The position numbers were made by a program, and so were the translations under genes. Shown piece after piece: positions 52,909 through 61,376 of a stretch of 64,000 nt of DNA; within the stretch, counting starts at the first letter, position 1, and every line of letters starts with the position of its first letter. Below the pieces are notes generated by a model that was given only the letters and a program-made list of their open reading frames with translations, had not been told where the DNA came from and searched no databases. The DNA comes from Paenibacillus castaneae (GTDB taxonomy: Bacteria > Bacillota > Bacilli > Paenibacillales > Paenibacillaceae). Location of the stretch: NCBI RefSeq assembly GCF_002884445.1, contig NZ_KZ614144.1, positions 3,194,053 through 3,258,052 on the forward strand. The letters are read 5' to 3'.

Positions 52909-54240
52909 TCATATCGTTTGACTTAGCATCCAATTTTGGACTTCATAATGCAACGTCTTGTTGCTGTCGGCGACGAACCGCCGCTTCGGGACATCCGCCC
53001 CCTCCGGGCCTGCTTCCCTTAGACCAGAATGCTCTGAGATGTGAAAAGAAAATCCCGTATTTCTCGGCAGGAAAAGCCGCCTTCGGTAGGAGCGAGGTCC
53101 GGACTTCTCCAGTTCCGCCCCCGCGTATACTCTCGCCGTTGCCGAGGTATCGTCTGGTACGACAACTTCCAGCTCCACTTCGACCTCCTCGGACAATTCC
53201 GGCACGATCCTGATTGTTGTCGATGCGGTCAGCGCATGTCCGCTGTACGCGATCTCACATTCCCCCGTCTTGACTGCCCGGATCAAGCCTGTCGCATCGA
53301 CCACCGCTGCGCCTTCGGGCGTTACGCGGAAGCTTGCGTCCAGGTCGACCGACACTAAACCGCTTTCATATGTGACAAGCGGGTACACCCATGCCTCGGC
53401 TCCCTCGATCCCGGCGACAGGATCACCGATCAACTCGGCTGAGACTGGCGATCCTTTGTCTCCGAAGAAGAAGACAAGCGGCGCGTACACCCTCTTTTCC
53501 CAAGCCCCCTCGTTATGCTCTGCCATCGGTTCGTAGCAGTACACGAGGTCATCTCCAGACCGGTAGCCTAGCTTCACGAAATGCTCCGCCATGTGCCTGA
53601 CGTGATCGACACGCACAGTCATGCCTTCCATGCCGCCCGCATCTATCCATAATTGAAACGGTCCTTTCCCATCGAAAGTCTGAACGATGGGCAGATGCGT
53701 CATCGTCTCCTCATTGTATTGGGCGAAATAAGGAGAAACCATGGCCAGCTTGCCAAAAACGTCGAAACGGCGAAACCCGATATGGTAAGTCGCGAGCCCG
53801 CCTCTGGACGAACCCATCAGTGCGGTATGGCGGCTCTCATGCTTCGTCCGGTAAGTACGGTCGATGTAGGGTTTCACCTCCTCCGTCAGAAAACGCTCAT
53901 AGAACTCTCCCCGGCAAGGGTAGTCGAGCTCCTCTGCGAACGGGCCTTGATGCGCGAACTCGCTGTCTCGCTCCAGCCCCTTATTCGAGACCGCCACGAC
54001 GATCAATTTTTCGATGCGTCCTTCCGCAATCAGACGGTCGCATACGCGGTGCAGGTTCCATGACTGCCCGTTAAATGCTTCATGGAATACGTTCTGCCCG
54101 TCATGGATATAAAGTACCGGATACGTCCTGTCCGCTTCCACCCCGTAGCTGGGCGGCAAATAAACGAAAATGTCCCTTTCGTTGCGCATAATTTCCGATC
54201 GGAAATTCGCGATGGTTTCCACTCGCGAAGGCTGCGTCAT
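52909..54240 (-). CDS. Esterase D-type hydrolase with C-terminal beta domains (copy 2)
   Basis: The 443-residue protein begins with a putative-esterase alpha/beta hydrolase domain (about 1-255): RDIFVYLPPSYG, the nucleophile elbow ALMGSSRGGLATY near 144 and the His in MAEHNEGAWEKR near 236. A Big2-like strand-rich domain (FRVTPEGAAVVDATGLIRAV) and a CBM20/E-set-like domain (LPRNTGFSFHISE) follow. No signal peptide is present, so it is probably cytosolic. It starts right after the stop of its paralogue. GC content is clearly above the window average. Confidence 0.82.
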   Translation of the reverse strand: MTQPSRVETIANFRSEIMRNERDIFVYLPPSYGVEADRTYPVLYIHDGQNVFHEAFNGQSWNLHRVCDRLIAEGRIEKLIVVAVSNKGLERDSEFAHQGPFAEELDYPCRGEFYERFLTEEVKPYIDRTYRTKHESRHTALMGSSRGGLATYHIGFRRFDVFGKLAMVSPYFAQYNEETMTHLPIVQTFDGKGPFQLWIDAGGMEGMTVRVDHVRHMAEHFVKLGYRSGDDLVYCYEPMAEHNEGAWEKRVYAPLVFFFGDKGSPVSAELIGDPVAGIEGAEAWVYPLVTYESGLVSVDLDASFRVTPEGAAVVDATGLIRAVKTGECEIAYSGHALTASTTIRIVPELSEEVEVELEVVVPDDTSATARVYAGAELEKSGPRSYRRRLFLPRNTGFSFHISEHSGLREAGPEGADVPKRRFVADSNKTLHYEVQNWMLSQTI

Positions 54241-55590
54241 TCAAATCTCCTCCTCTCTTCCCGTATCTGGCCTTAAGTCTATCCAATTATGAACCGTGTA
54301 AACGACTCTCTTGTCCTCGTCCGTGACAAGCCTTCTGTAAGGCATCCGCCCGAAATCCCGATCGACCTCTTCCTTATCGTAGCCTCGGGTGATGAGAAAA
54401 TCGAACGTTAATCCTCTAGGCAAACTGACCGTTCCGCCATACAATCCTTTGCCGAGCTTCGGAACGCCGAACGTCGCATAAATCTCGGCATCTTCCGGCG
54501 TTGTATCCGGCACGCGAATTTCAAGCTCGACGACGACGGTCTCAGATAGCCGTTCCACGACAGTATACATTCTGGCCGCTTCTTGGCCACCATAGCGGCA
54601 GACGATCGTCGCAGTGCCGGGTTTCCGTGGAAGCAGCCTTCCGTCTGGAGAAATCCCGAGGACATCCGGATTATCCGTCTGGTAATCGGCTCTGAGCAAA
54701 CTGAAGCGTATGCCGTTGTGAAGAGCGGCAACCGCATTAACGACCACTACAGGCCCGTCGACACCGACGATACCGTCCCCTTCAAGCGCGAGGACCGACA
54801 CATCGGCGGCTTCGCCAAAGAAGTGCAGCAGCGGCATGTGCGCCCGGCGGCTCCAGTCCCATTCGGAATGCGCGGCTTCCATGTCCAGATAATAATAAAG
54901 CTCCTCACCTTGCTTCCAGCCAGCTTGCTGCATATTCTCCGCGACGCTCCGCACGTGGGATGGCATGAAGAACCCCTCCGCCCCACCTATGTCCATCCAT
55001 ATTTTCTGCCCATCGTTATAAGGATACAGCCGATACTGCGGCGTTTCTTCCAGCGTGCCGGGATCTACCTGGACGAAAAAAGGCGACAGGATGCCCAGCA
55101 TGCCGAATACGTCCGGACGGCGGAGCCCAATGTTGTACGTTGCGATGCCGGCTGCCGAGGAGCCCATTAACGCCGTATGCTCCGCATCCGGCAGTGTCCT
55201 GAATCCGCGATCTACAATTGGCTTCAGCTCTTCGATCAGAAAATGCTCGTACAGCTCACCGACGCAGCGGATAGGATACGCGTACAGGTCGTGGAAATAT
55301 TCACTGGTTCCGTCCTCGTACTTATGTTCGACCGCCACGATAATAATTGGCCGAACCAGCCCTTCCGCCAATAGTCGGTCGGCTACGCGGTGCATACCCC
55401 AGGACTCTCCGGATGGCTTGCTCGGCTCGAATACGTGCTGGCCCACGTGCATGTACAACACGGGATACCTTACGGACGGATCATCGTCATAGCCCGCAGG
55501 CAAATAAATGTAGATGTCTCTTTCGTTCCCCAGCCGGGATGCGTGCACCCCGGGTAATACCATCAGCTTCGATTGAGCCGAATTTTCCAT
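54241..55590 (-). CDS. Esterase D-type hydrolase with C-terminal beta domains (copy 1)
   Basis: The 449-residue paralogue of the next gene has the same three-part order: esterase domain (RDIYIYLPAGYD; elbow ALMGSSAAGIATY near 150; His in EAAHSEWDW near 240), Big2-like domain and E-set/CBM20-like domain (LPRGLTFDFLITRGYDKEEV). The elbow is GSSAA rather than GSSRG, so specificity may differ. It starts at ATG 55590 behind AAGGGG. The LacI gene is divergent and a perfect palindrome lies in the gap, so the pair is probably induced by a sugar or glycan ester. Confidence 0.82.
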   Translation of the reverse strand: MENSAQSKLMVLPGVHASRLGNERDIYIYLPAGYDDDPSVRYPVLYMHVGQHVFEPSKPSGESWGMHRVADRLLAEGLVRPIIIVAVEHKYEDGTSEYFHDLYAYPIRCVGELYEHFLIEELKPIVDRGFRTLPDAEHTALMGSSAAGIATYNIGLRRPDVFGMLGILSPFFVQVDPGTLEETPQYRLYPYNDGQKIWMDIGGAEGFFMPSHVRSVAENMQQAGWKQGEELYYYLDMEAAHSEWDWSRRAHMPLLHFFGEAADVSVLALEGDGIVGVDGPVVVVNAVAALHNGIRFSLLRADYQTDNPDVLGISPDGRLLPRKPGTATIVCRYGGQEAARMYTVVERLSETVVVELEIRVPDTTPEDAEIYATFGVPKLGKGLYGGTVSLPRGLTFDFLITRGYDKEEVDRDFGRMPYRRLVTDEDKRVVYTVHNWIDLRPDTGREEEI

Positions 55591-55632
55591 ATTGCATAGC
55601 CCCTTCTGAGAACTTCATTCTTCAAGTTTCAA

Positions 55633-55646
55633 CTTAACCGGTTAAG
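55633..55646 (+). promoter_or_regulatory. LacI-type operator palindrome
   Basis: CTTAACCGGTTAAG is a perfect 14-bp palindrome with the central CG of LacI-family operators. It lies in the 170-bp gap between the esterase pair and the divergent regulator gene, 43 bp before the esterase start. Confidence 0.75.
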
Positions 55647-55760
55647 CGGCTTCAGTATAGGGCGTTTCCCGAGGCTTGTCAACGGCAAGTTTGACATCCT
55701 TCCAAGTTCGGACTTATGATTATCTAAACTTTTGATCCTAACGAGGCGGTTACTGATACG

Positions 55761-56687
55761 ATGAAAAAAACGACACTCCGTGACGTAGCCAAAGAAGCCG
55801 GCGTCTCCGTCGCTACGGTAAGCTATGTCCTTAATTACGTGAGCACCCAGACGATTCCGGAAGAGACGCGGCAGCGGGTCTTTACAGCAGCGAGTAAGCT
55901 CCATTACGTTCAGAATTTGACGGCCAAGTCGCTCTCACTCGGCAAAACCAACGTCCTCGGCGTGCTGTTCGTCAGCACCGGCGACGCACGCATTCCAAAG
56001 CCGGTCAGCTACGGAGTTTTCCTTGACAGATTGGAGCGCCGATGCCGGGAGAAGGGTTATCATCTCCTTGTATCCCAAATCGATCCGGCCAAACCCAATT
56101 TCGAGATCATCGCCGAGCGTAAGCTGGACGGCATCTTTCTGATCGACGCTATGGTCCAATCCTTCCATGCGATATCGAGGAATCTGCAATACGGCTCGCC
56201 GCTGGTTATCGTGGACAGCTTGATCGACGATTCCTTGTTCCGGCAAGTCAATCCTGATTTCCAACGATTGTTCAGCGATCTGAACGCGTCATTGCCGACC
56301 GGACAGCCTTATGCGCTCATTCACGAACACATGTCGAACGAGCGGTATCATGAGATCGTTCGATCCGCTTCGGGATTGGACGAATCGCTCGTATTCGCAG
56401 CCACCAGCGACGAAGAGTCGCTCAAGCAATTTATCCAGCAGCACGAGAACAAGCCTCTCGTCGTCTTCAACGAATTTTTGGCCTTGCAGGTACTGAAGTA
56501 CCTGCACCCGGAGAACCTTGTCGTCGTCTGCACCTCGGAATGCCCGGAACTCCTTCCCGAGCAGGTCACAAAGTTCGTTTTCACTCGTTGCAAGTCCGAG
56601 GTCGCTTTCGGCTTGATGAGCGCGCTACTGCACACTCCTTTCGGCACTTCCGAGGATCAGTACATCTCTCTGGACAAAAAGGACTAA
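55761..56687 (+). CDS. LacI-family regulator divergent from the esterase pair
   Basis: The 308-residue repressor begins TTLRDVAKEAGVSVATVSYVL, the LacI helix-turn-helix, followed by a hinge helix near 50 and a periplasmic-binding-like core. It is shorter than the usual 330-340 residues; the C-terminal part after LVVVCTSECPELL looks compressed. It starts behind GAGGCGG. It likely binds CTTAACCGGTTAAG and controls the esterase genes. High GC is shared with them, so the three probably moved together. Confidence 0.85.
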   Translation: MKKTTLRDVAKEAGVSVATVSYVLNYVSTQTIPEETRQRVFTAASKLHYVQNLTAKSLSLGKTNVLGVLFVSTGDARIPKPVSYGVFLDRLERRCREKGYHLLVSQIDPAKPNFEIIAERKLDGIFLIDAMVQSFHAISRNLQYGSPLVIVDSLIDDSLFRQVNPDFQRLFSDLNASLPTGQPYALIHEHMSNERYHEIVRSASGLDESLVFAATSDEESLKQFIQQHENKPLVVFNEFLALQVLKYLHPENLVVVCTSECPELLPEQVTKFVFTRCKSEVAFGLMSALLHTPFGTSEDQYISLDKKD

Positions 56688-56879
56688 ACGGCTGGGGCTC
56701 GTCATGAACCTATGAGACATGGAGGATGAGCAGATCCATAGAACGAGTAGCTCGCTGTATCTTTAAGACGGATTTCTCCTCAATTCCCAGTTGGCGGTAT
56801 CACAGGCTTTACCGATATTGATCTATAAATCAGAATTGGATTCAAAAGAGTTTTTTTAGAAAAGAAACACCTGTAATTT

Positions 56880-56931
56880 AACAGAATGGCGCCATAAGGA
56901 GACTTATTCCTTGTTGCGCCATCTGTTTTTT
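56880..56931 (+). terminator. Rho-independent terminator
   Basis: AACAGAATGGCGC (56880-56892) pairs with GCGCCATCTGTT (56916-56927) with one bulge, followed by TTTT. Confidence 0.8.
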
Positions 56932-56952
56932 GCAGCTTCCTTTTAAGAAATT

Positions 56953-56987
56953 AAGCAACTGTTAGCCAAAAGGTGAAGCAATTGTTA
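56953..56987 (+). repeat. Direct repeat AAGCAAyTGTTA, two copies
   Basis: AAGCAACTGTTA (56953-56964) and AAGCAATTGTTA (56976-56987) are spaced 23 bp apart. That is the same period as the repeats at 57290-57333 and 63217-63259, which suggests transposase-binding sites. No gene is recognised elsewhere in 56688-57122. Confidence 0.5.
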
Positions 56988-57122
56988 TATATATATCGAC
57001 AAATAGCGGCCCCTTACTAAGCTGACGCTTTGGTTGATGTTATTCTAAGCAAATAAATTTCTATGATTTATCAATGAACAAAACTTTATCTGCTTTATCT
57101 TCACTTTTAAGGGGGAATTATT

Positions 57123-57293
57123 ATGAGAAAACAAGTATGGGAAATGAGCCTTGAAGGGCTCGATAGAGTATTGAAACGCATCCCAGCGTTTTATTAGTGT
57201 AGATATAGTCATAATAGACCAGAGGAAAAAGCAGGATCGCGAGCTGCAGCTGGCCGTCCACCGCTGAAATACTCTATATTTATCATAGGATGA
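57123..57293 (+). pseudogene. Small interrupted ORF ending in a transposon-end repeat
   Basis: ATG 57123 lies behind AAGGGGGAATT and encodes MRKQVWEMSLEGLDRVLKRI before a TAG at 57195. The same frame continues RPEEKAGSRAAAGRPPLKYS and stops inside the first TGACAAGAACATTGTCC repeat. It may be the degenerate end of a transposition gene. I cannot assign a family. Confidence 0.3.
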
Positions 57294-57333
57294 CAAGAAC
57301 ATTGTCCGATAAATGACAAGAACATTATCCGAT
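57290..57333 (+). repeat. Two 21-bp direct repeats, 23-bp period (transposon-end-like)
   Basis: TGACAAGAACATTGTCCGAT (from 57291) and TGACAAGAACATTATCCGAT (from 57314) differ at one base. A complement matching 18 of 20 bases occurs at 63178-63196. Phased multiple sites of this kind are typical of TnsB/TniA-type transposon ends. Nothing else is recognised in 57334-57656. Confidence 0.65.
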
Positions 57334-57656
57334 TTACCCGATTGTTGTTCCCGCGCTCCGCTGTCTTCTAATACTTCGTTTAAAACAAAATGAGACGCAT
57401 ACCCATGCGACTCATTTTAATAATGCAAATATTTAGTTGGAGCACACAAACCTACGTTCATTTGTGCTTATCGATCGTTAATACTCCTCGGGCGACAGGA
57501 ACGTTTTGTTGCTCCCCTAATTTTTTTCATTCTCTTTTATGCAGTTATACATTCTTTTCGACATTAAACTTATCAAGACCTCTAATCTTCTGAAGCTAAA
57601 CTGCCCTTAGTTAAATAATAATTCCAAGGTTCAGATTACGTTTAAACCCTTTAGTT

Positions 57657-57971
57657 TTAAGTAATTGTTCGTGGGAAATCATAGTTAACCCACTTTTCTT
57701 TGTAGCCTTCCTTACCATGTAGACTCAACAATAAATCAAGCGCTTGTACTACTGCCTCTGAAAATTCCGATATCGAACAAGACTCATTTAGTTCAATAAC
57801 CAGTTGTTTTTTGTTTCGCAAATTCTCAAATGACATAATCTGAATGTGTAATAAATCATCAATCTTACTGAATTTCCAAACGGTTCCACCAGGTTCTTCA
57901 TTCCATTCAAATTGTGAATTTGAAACATGCGGGTCAGTGATAAAAACAGCCCCACCACCAATCTGGTTCAT
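57657..57971 (-). pseudogene. Truncated gene of unknown family
   Basis: The reverse frame reads MNQIGGGAVFITDPHVSNSQ, then FEWNEEPGGTVWKFSKI and SEFSEAVVQALDLLLSLHG, about 104 residues from 57971. The composition suggests a small immunity-type or Imm-like protein, but I cannot name it. The frame is open further to 58061, but there it is antisense to a YheC/YheD fragment. The 5' part of this gene was therefore probably lost at a rearrangement junction near 57970. Confidence 0.4.
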
Positions 57972-57974
57972 GGA

Positions 57975-58232
57975 GACGGAAAGGCATTGCGTTTTGAACC
58001 GTTCATGATCCGACGGTTCGGCCCGGAGAAAGCCAAACAAATCAGCCGGGAATGCGATCAAATGGCCATGAAATTGATGGAAGTGATTGAGGAGCGGTAT
58101 GGCTCAATGATGGAATTCGGAATGGATGTTGGTGTCGATGTGAAAGGGAATGTCTGGTTAATTGAGGCGAATCCGAAACCGAGCCATTCCATCTTCTTAG
58201 GCACGAAGGAAATGGGCATGCGGCGTATCTAG
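57975..58232 (+). pseudogene. YheC/YheD ATP-grasp C-terminal fragment
   Basis: The forward frame ends with ISRECDQMAMKLMEVIEER, YGSMMEFGMDVGVDVKGNVW and LIEANPKPSHSIF. This is the C-terminal end of the YheC/YheD spore-coat-associated ATP-grasp family, including the metal-binding EAN motif. The N-terminal three quarters are missing. It meets the truncated reverse gene near 57970. Confidence 0.65.
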
Positions 58233-58462
58233 CGAGAACAAAATTTGAAAATGGATTGTAGGGCCTTTCCTATGCTTCTGAATAGGTTTTACTTTGTAGA
58301 ACCCTCACAAACTTTCGGCACCTGGCACGTATCAGTCTTTTGGCTGCTGGACAACACGTTAATAACGCTGTACAGCTACACCAAGGTTGAGATCGGTGAA
58401 ACGGCAACATCCATATCTTGTACTGACGCATTCTGAATTCAAAGCCCAAAAAATGTTAAAAT

Positions 58463-58498
58463 GCTACTGACATACTGTTGTCAGTAGCGTTTTTTTTA
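58463..58498 (+). terminator. Rho-independent terminator
   Basis: GCTACTGACA (58463-58472) pairs with TGTCAGTAGC (58479-58488), followed by GT8. The 58233-58462 stretch holds no recognisable gene. Confidence 0.85.
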
Positions 58499-58516
58499 TA
58501 GGAAGGGAGGTATCTC

Positions 58517-58741
58517 GTGAATTTTACTTCTGTACGCATCATTATCGACGACGTGGATCGTTTCGTCGAGTTCTATGAGAAAGTCATGGGTGTTTCGGTG
58601 GAACGCCCCGCGCCCGTCTTAAGAAAAGGGTGTCAATTACTGGTGATCTACATTACCCTACACAATGGATTTTTATTTTGTGTGATAATCCAAATAAAAG
58701 GAAAAGGTATCACTACCCAAAAGAACAAAAGCTTAGTATAA
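58517..58741 (+). pseudogene. VOC-domain N-terminal fragment
   Basis: GTG 58517 lies behind GGAAGGGAGG and encodes MNFTSVRIIIDDVDRFVEFY and EKVMGVSVERPAP, a clear glyoxalase-type N-terminus. After about 34 residues homology stops, and the frame runs on as unrelated sequence to 58741. It is a 3'-deleted gene. No gene is seen in 58742-58988. Confidence 0.65.
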
Positions 58742-58988
58742 ATTGTAAATCAAGAAGGTTGTACATATTTATTGTTCGGCAAGTCCATGCGCATAAGTAG
58801 TAAAAAGATTCTTTAATGCTTCAAACACAAAAACTGGTAATCACAAAAAGAAAATGCGTTCTTTACATCAGAATACTGGAACAAAGACATATTGGTTAAA
58901 GTTTGTTTGAAAAATAGGCCATGAACTCTACTCGCGTAGATATTCATCACCTTCTCAGTGCATCTTTAATATGTTTTACGAACTGAGT

Positions 58989-59705
58989 TTAGGACAGGAG
59001 CGCCCCGCCCTCAATCAGGATAACGGAGCCAGTGGTGAATCCGTTTTTCGCAAGGTAAACATAAGCTTCGGCAATATCTTCCGACTGCGCGATCCGTCCG
59101 ACAGGCAATTGGCGGGCAATGGCGTTGAACATGGATTTCCGGTCTTCCTCCGGCATACCTGCGTAGACAGGCGTATCTACGATTCCGGGAGAAACCACAT
59201 TGACCCGAATCGGGGCAAGATCCACCGTCAATCCCCGCATTAAACCCTCCAACGCCGAGTTGATCGCAGCCAGCGTGGATGCCCCCTTCGGAGGCCGTTT
59301 GCCGTAAACGCCGGAAGTCAAGGAGATGGAACCTTCTTGGTTCAAATAGGGAATAGCCGCTTTAACGGTGATATACTGGCCCCAGAACTTGCTGTCGAAA
59401 GCAGTTTGCGCCTGTTCAACCGGCAATTCGCGGAACTCACCCATCGCGCCTTCGCCCGCGGTGATCACCAAGTGATCAAACTTGCCAACCTTTTCGAAAA
59501 ATTCCGCGGCTTTCTCTTCACTCCGAAAATCCAGCTCGTAAGCTTCAACATTCCCGCCAAGCGTTTGTTTGGCTTCCGAGAGTTTGGCAGCGGAACGGCT
59601 TGCGATAACTACCTTTGCCCCTTCATCCAGAAATGCCTTGGCAGTCGATAATCCAATACCTGATGTGCCTCCTACAACTATGACTCGCTTCTCTTTCAAT
59701 GACAT
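58989..59705 (-). CDS. SDR-family protein lacking the YxxxK motif
   Basis: The 238-residue Rossmann protein has VGGTSGIGLSTAKAF near 11-25 (coenzyme loop), VIASRS and NVVSPGIVDTPVYAGM. Its active-site region reads SGVYGKRPPKGASTLAAINSA. The usual Tyr is Leu and the usual Lys is Asn (LxxxN), although the first Ser is kept. Oxidoreductase activity by the normal mechanism is therefore doubtful. It starts behind GGGAGG. It may be co-transcribed with the flavin reductase gene upstream. Confidence 0.85.
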   Translation of the reverse strand: MSLKEKRVIVVGGTSGIGLSTAKAFLDEGAKVVIASRSAAKLSEAKQTLGGNVEAYELDFRSEEKAAEFFEKVGKFDHLVITAGEGAMGEFRELPVEQAQTAFDSKFWGQYITVKAAIPYLNQEGSISLTSGVYGKRPPKGASTLAAINSALEGLMRGLTVDLAPIRVNVVSPGIVDTPVYAGMPEEDRKSMFNAIARQLPVGRIAQSEDIAEAYVYLAKNGFTTGSVILIEGGALLS

Positions 59706-59807
59706 TCGGATAGCCTCCCTATTTTCCCATTAATGATAAGCCCGCTCATATTTCTTTGGAATGGTGGTATATTCACTTTTAAGCGATTTAGCAGCATGGA
59801 TAGTCCA

Positions 59808-60761
59808 TTAAGGATCTCGAAGCATGCCACGGGCGATCGCCACTAAATCCGCTTCTTCGCTGCAGATGACGGATTGAGCAAGTGCCGGGTCCTCAAGCAT
59901 GCCTACAGCTACGACGGACACCCCAAGAGCCTCCCGAATTTTGCGCGCAAAAGGAACTTGATAACCTGGGTAGTTGCCAGGCTTTCTTTCCCCTACGGGT
60001 CCTTCCCCGCCAGAACTTACATGAAAGACATCTACACCTGCTGCATGGTAAGCTTTAGATAACTTAATGGCATGTTCCATACCATAACCCCCATCCGCGT
60101 ACTCTACGGCAGTGATTCGGAAAAATAACGGCATATCTGCAGGCATTTCCTTTTTGACCGCCTGTATGACCTCTACCCCAAATTTGCTCAGGTCTTGTCC
60201 ATACGCATCTTCGCGTTTGTTGGTAAAAGGGGATTGAAACTGATGAATTAAATATCCGTGCGCCCCGTGAAGCTCAATCATATCTACGCCTGCCTGAACA
60301 GCCCGGCGGGCTGCATCAGCGTAGAGCTGTACCATCTGATTTACCTCATCGACTGTAAGTGCGCGGGGCATCTTATAGCGGGATCCCGGATATGGTATAG
60401 CGGAAGGGGCCACTGGCTCTTTAGCATCTTCCGCTTTTCGGCCAGCATGAGCAATTTGAATCCCAATCTTGGCCCCGTGAGCATGAACCCCATCAATAAT
60501 TCTGGCAACTGCCGGAATATGGTCATCGGACCAAATCCCTAAATCAAAGTCGGTTATTCGACCATCCGGCTCAACGTCCGTCATTTCCATGATGATCAAG
60601 GCTACACCGCCAATTGCGCGGCTAAGGTAGTGAACGTAATGCCATTCGTTGGGTTTGCCATCCCTAGCGGTTACGGAATATTGGCACATGGGGGCCATGA
60701 CTACCCGATTTTTCAATTGTAAACCTTTAATTTCATAAGGAGAAAATAAGTGATTGGTCAA
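59808..60761 (-). CDS. Old yellow enzyme (YqjM-type), truncated by a premature stop
   Basis: The 317-residue flavoprotein matches YqjM-type ene reductases: LKNRVVMAPMCQYS near 17-30 (FMN-tuning Cys), QIAHAGRKAE near 101, ELHGAHGYLIHQFQSP near 166 and the FMN phosphate region LVAIARGMLRDP at the end. After TAA (59808-59810) the same frame continues WTIHAAKSLKSEYTTIP and YERAYH to 59730, the family's normal C-terminus. A Tyr codon has thus become a stop. In YqjM this tail contributes to a neighbour's active site. It starts at TTG 60761 behind GAGG. Confidence 0.88.
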   Translation of the reverse strand: MTNHLFSPYEIKGLQLKNRVVMAPMCQYSVTARDGKPNEWHYVHYLSRAIGGVALIIMEMTDVEPDGRITDFDLGIWSDDHIPAVARIIDGVHAHGAKIGIQIAHAGRKAEDAKEPVAPSAIPYPGSRYKMPRALTVDEVNQMVQLYADAARRAVQAGVDMIELHGAHGYLIHQFQSPFTNKREDAYGQDLSKFGVEVIQAVKKEMPADMPLFFRITAVEYADGGYGMEHAIKLSKAYHAAGVDVFHVSSGGEGPVGERKPGNYPGYQVPFARKIREALGVSVVAVGMLEDPALAQSVICSEEADLVAIARGMLRDP

Positions 60762-60795
60762 GTCAGAACCTCGATTAATTGATTGTTTACATAGG

Positions 60796-61239
60796 TCATA
60801 TCAAGAACTCTTCGCCCATCGGATATTCCCATAGTCCCAGTTTTCCCTTCACTGGAATATAGGGCTTCATCAGACGGAAACCTGCTATTTCCCACGCAAA
60901 ATAACCTGGACTGTAATCGCCTAACAGGTAGTCATCCCCCGTCACGACCTTCCCGCAATCCAGAATGGCTGACGTATGATTAGCGTCGATGACTTGATAA
61001 CAATTCGTAAGCTCGCAAGTTGCAAGGATAACCCCCGTAGGGAGGTTTTGTTCCGTATAGCCATTCTTGGCGAGTAAAGAACGGATGGGTTCATATTTGC
61101 AGGCCTGCTTATCGACTTTCTGGCTTGCATGAATGGCCAACGGTCCGCGATACCGGGTCTTCCAAGATCTTGTTTCATAGAGAGTCTCGCCTTGGACAAG
61201 CAGAGTCGCCCACGGTTGAATCATGGATAATACTTTCAT
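60796..61239 (-). CDS. ASCH-domain protein
   Basis: The 147-residue protein shows the ASCH core: VLSMIQPWATLLVQGETLYETRSW split near 2-25, then YRGPLAIHASQKVD and PTGVILATCELTNCYQV, ending GLWEY. ASCH domains have a PUA-like beta barrel and are thought to bind RNA or nucleotides. The start at 61239 follows GGAG by nine bases; an in-frame ATG at 61254 overlaps that site. The gene lies 34 bases before the flavoenzyme gene on the same strand. Confidence 0.8.
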   Translation of the reverse strand: MKVLSMIQPWATLLVQGETLYETRSWKTRYRGPLAIHASQKVDKQACKYEPIRSLLAKNGYTEQNLPTGVILATCELTNCYQVIDANHTSAILDCGKVVTGDDYLLGDYSPGYFAWEIAGFRLMKPYIPVKGKLGLWEYPMGEEFLI

Positions 61240-61376
61240 TCCTCTACGCTCCATTACTGTTCATAATGAAGTACTATTCCCCAAACATTCTCCAGACTTT
61301 CCATACCCGCATAAAAAAGACGCAATCCCTCGGTCGCATTAGACTTTCGGGAACAACCTCTGTTTCGTACGCTCAA

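Noticed and set aside
53041..55637. Several long forward ORFs across the esterase genes
   Set aside because: High GC lowers stop frequency; they are antisense to two clear esterases and carry low-complexity Arg/Ser-rich translations.
58245..58436. 63-codon forward ORF
   Set aside because: No start signal or recognisable similarity; it lies in a graveyard region just before a terminator.
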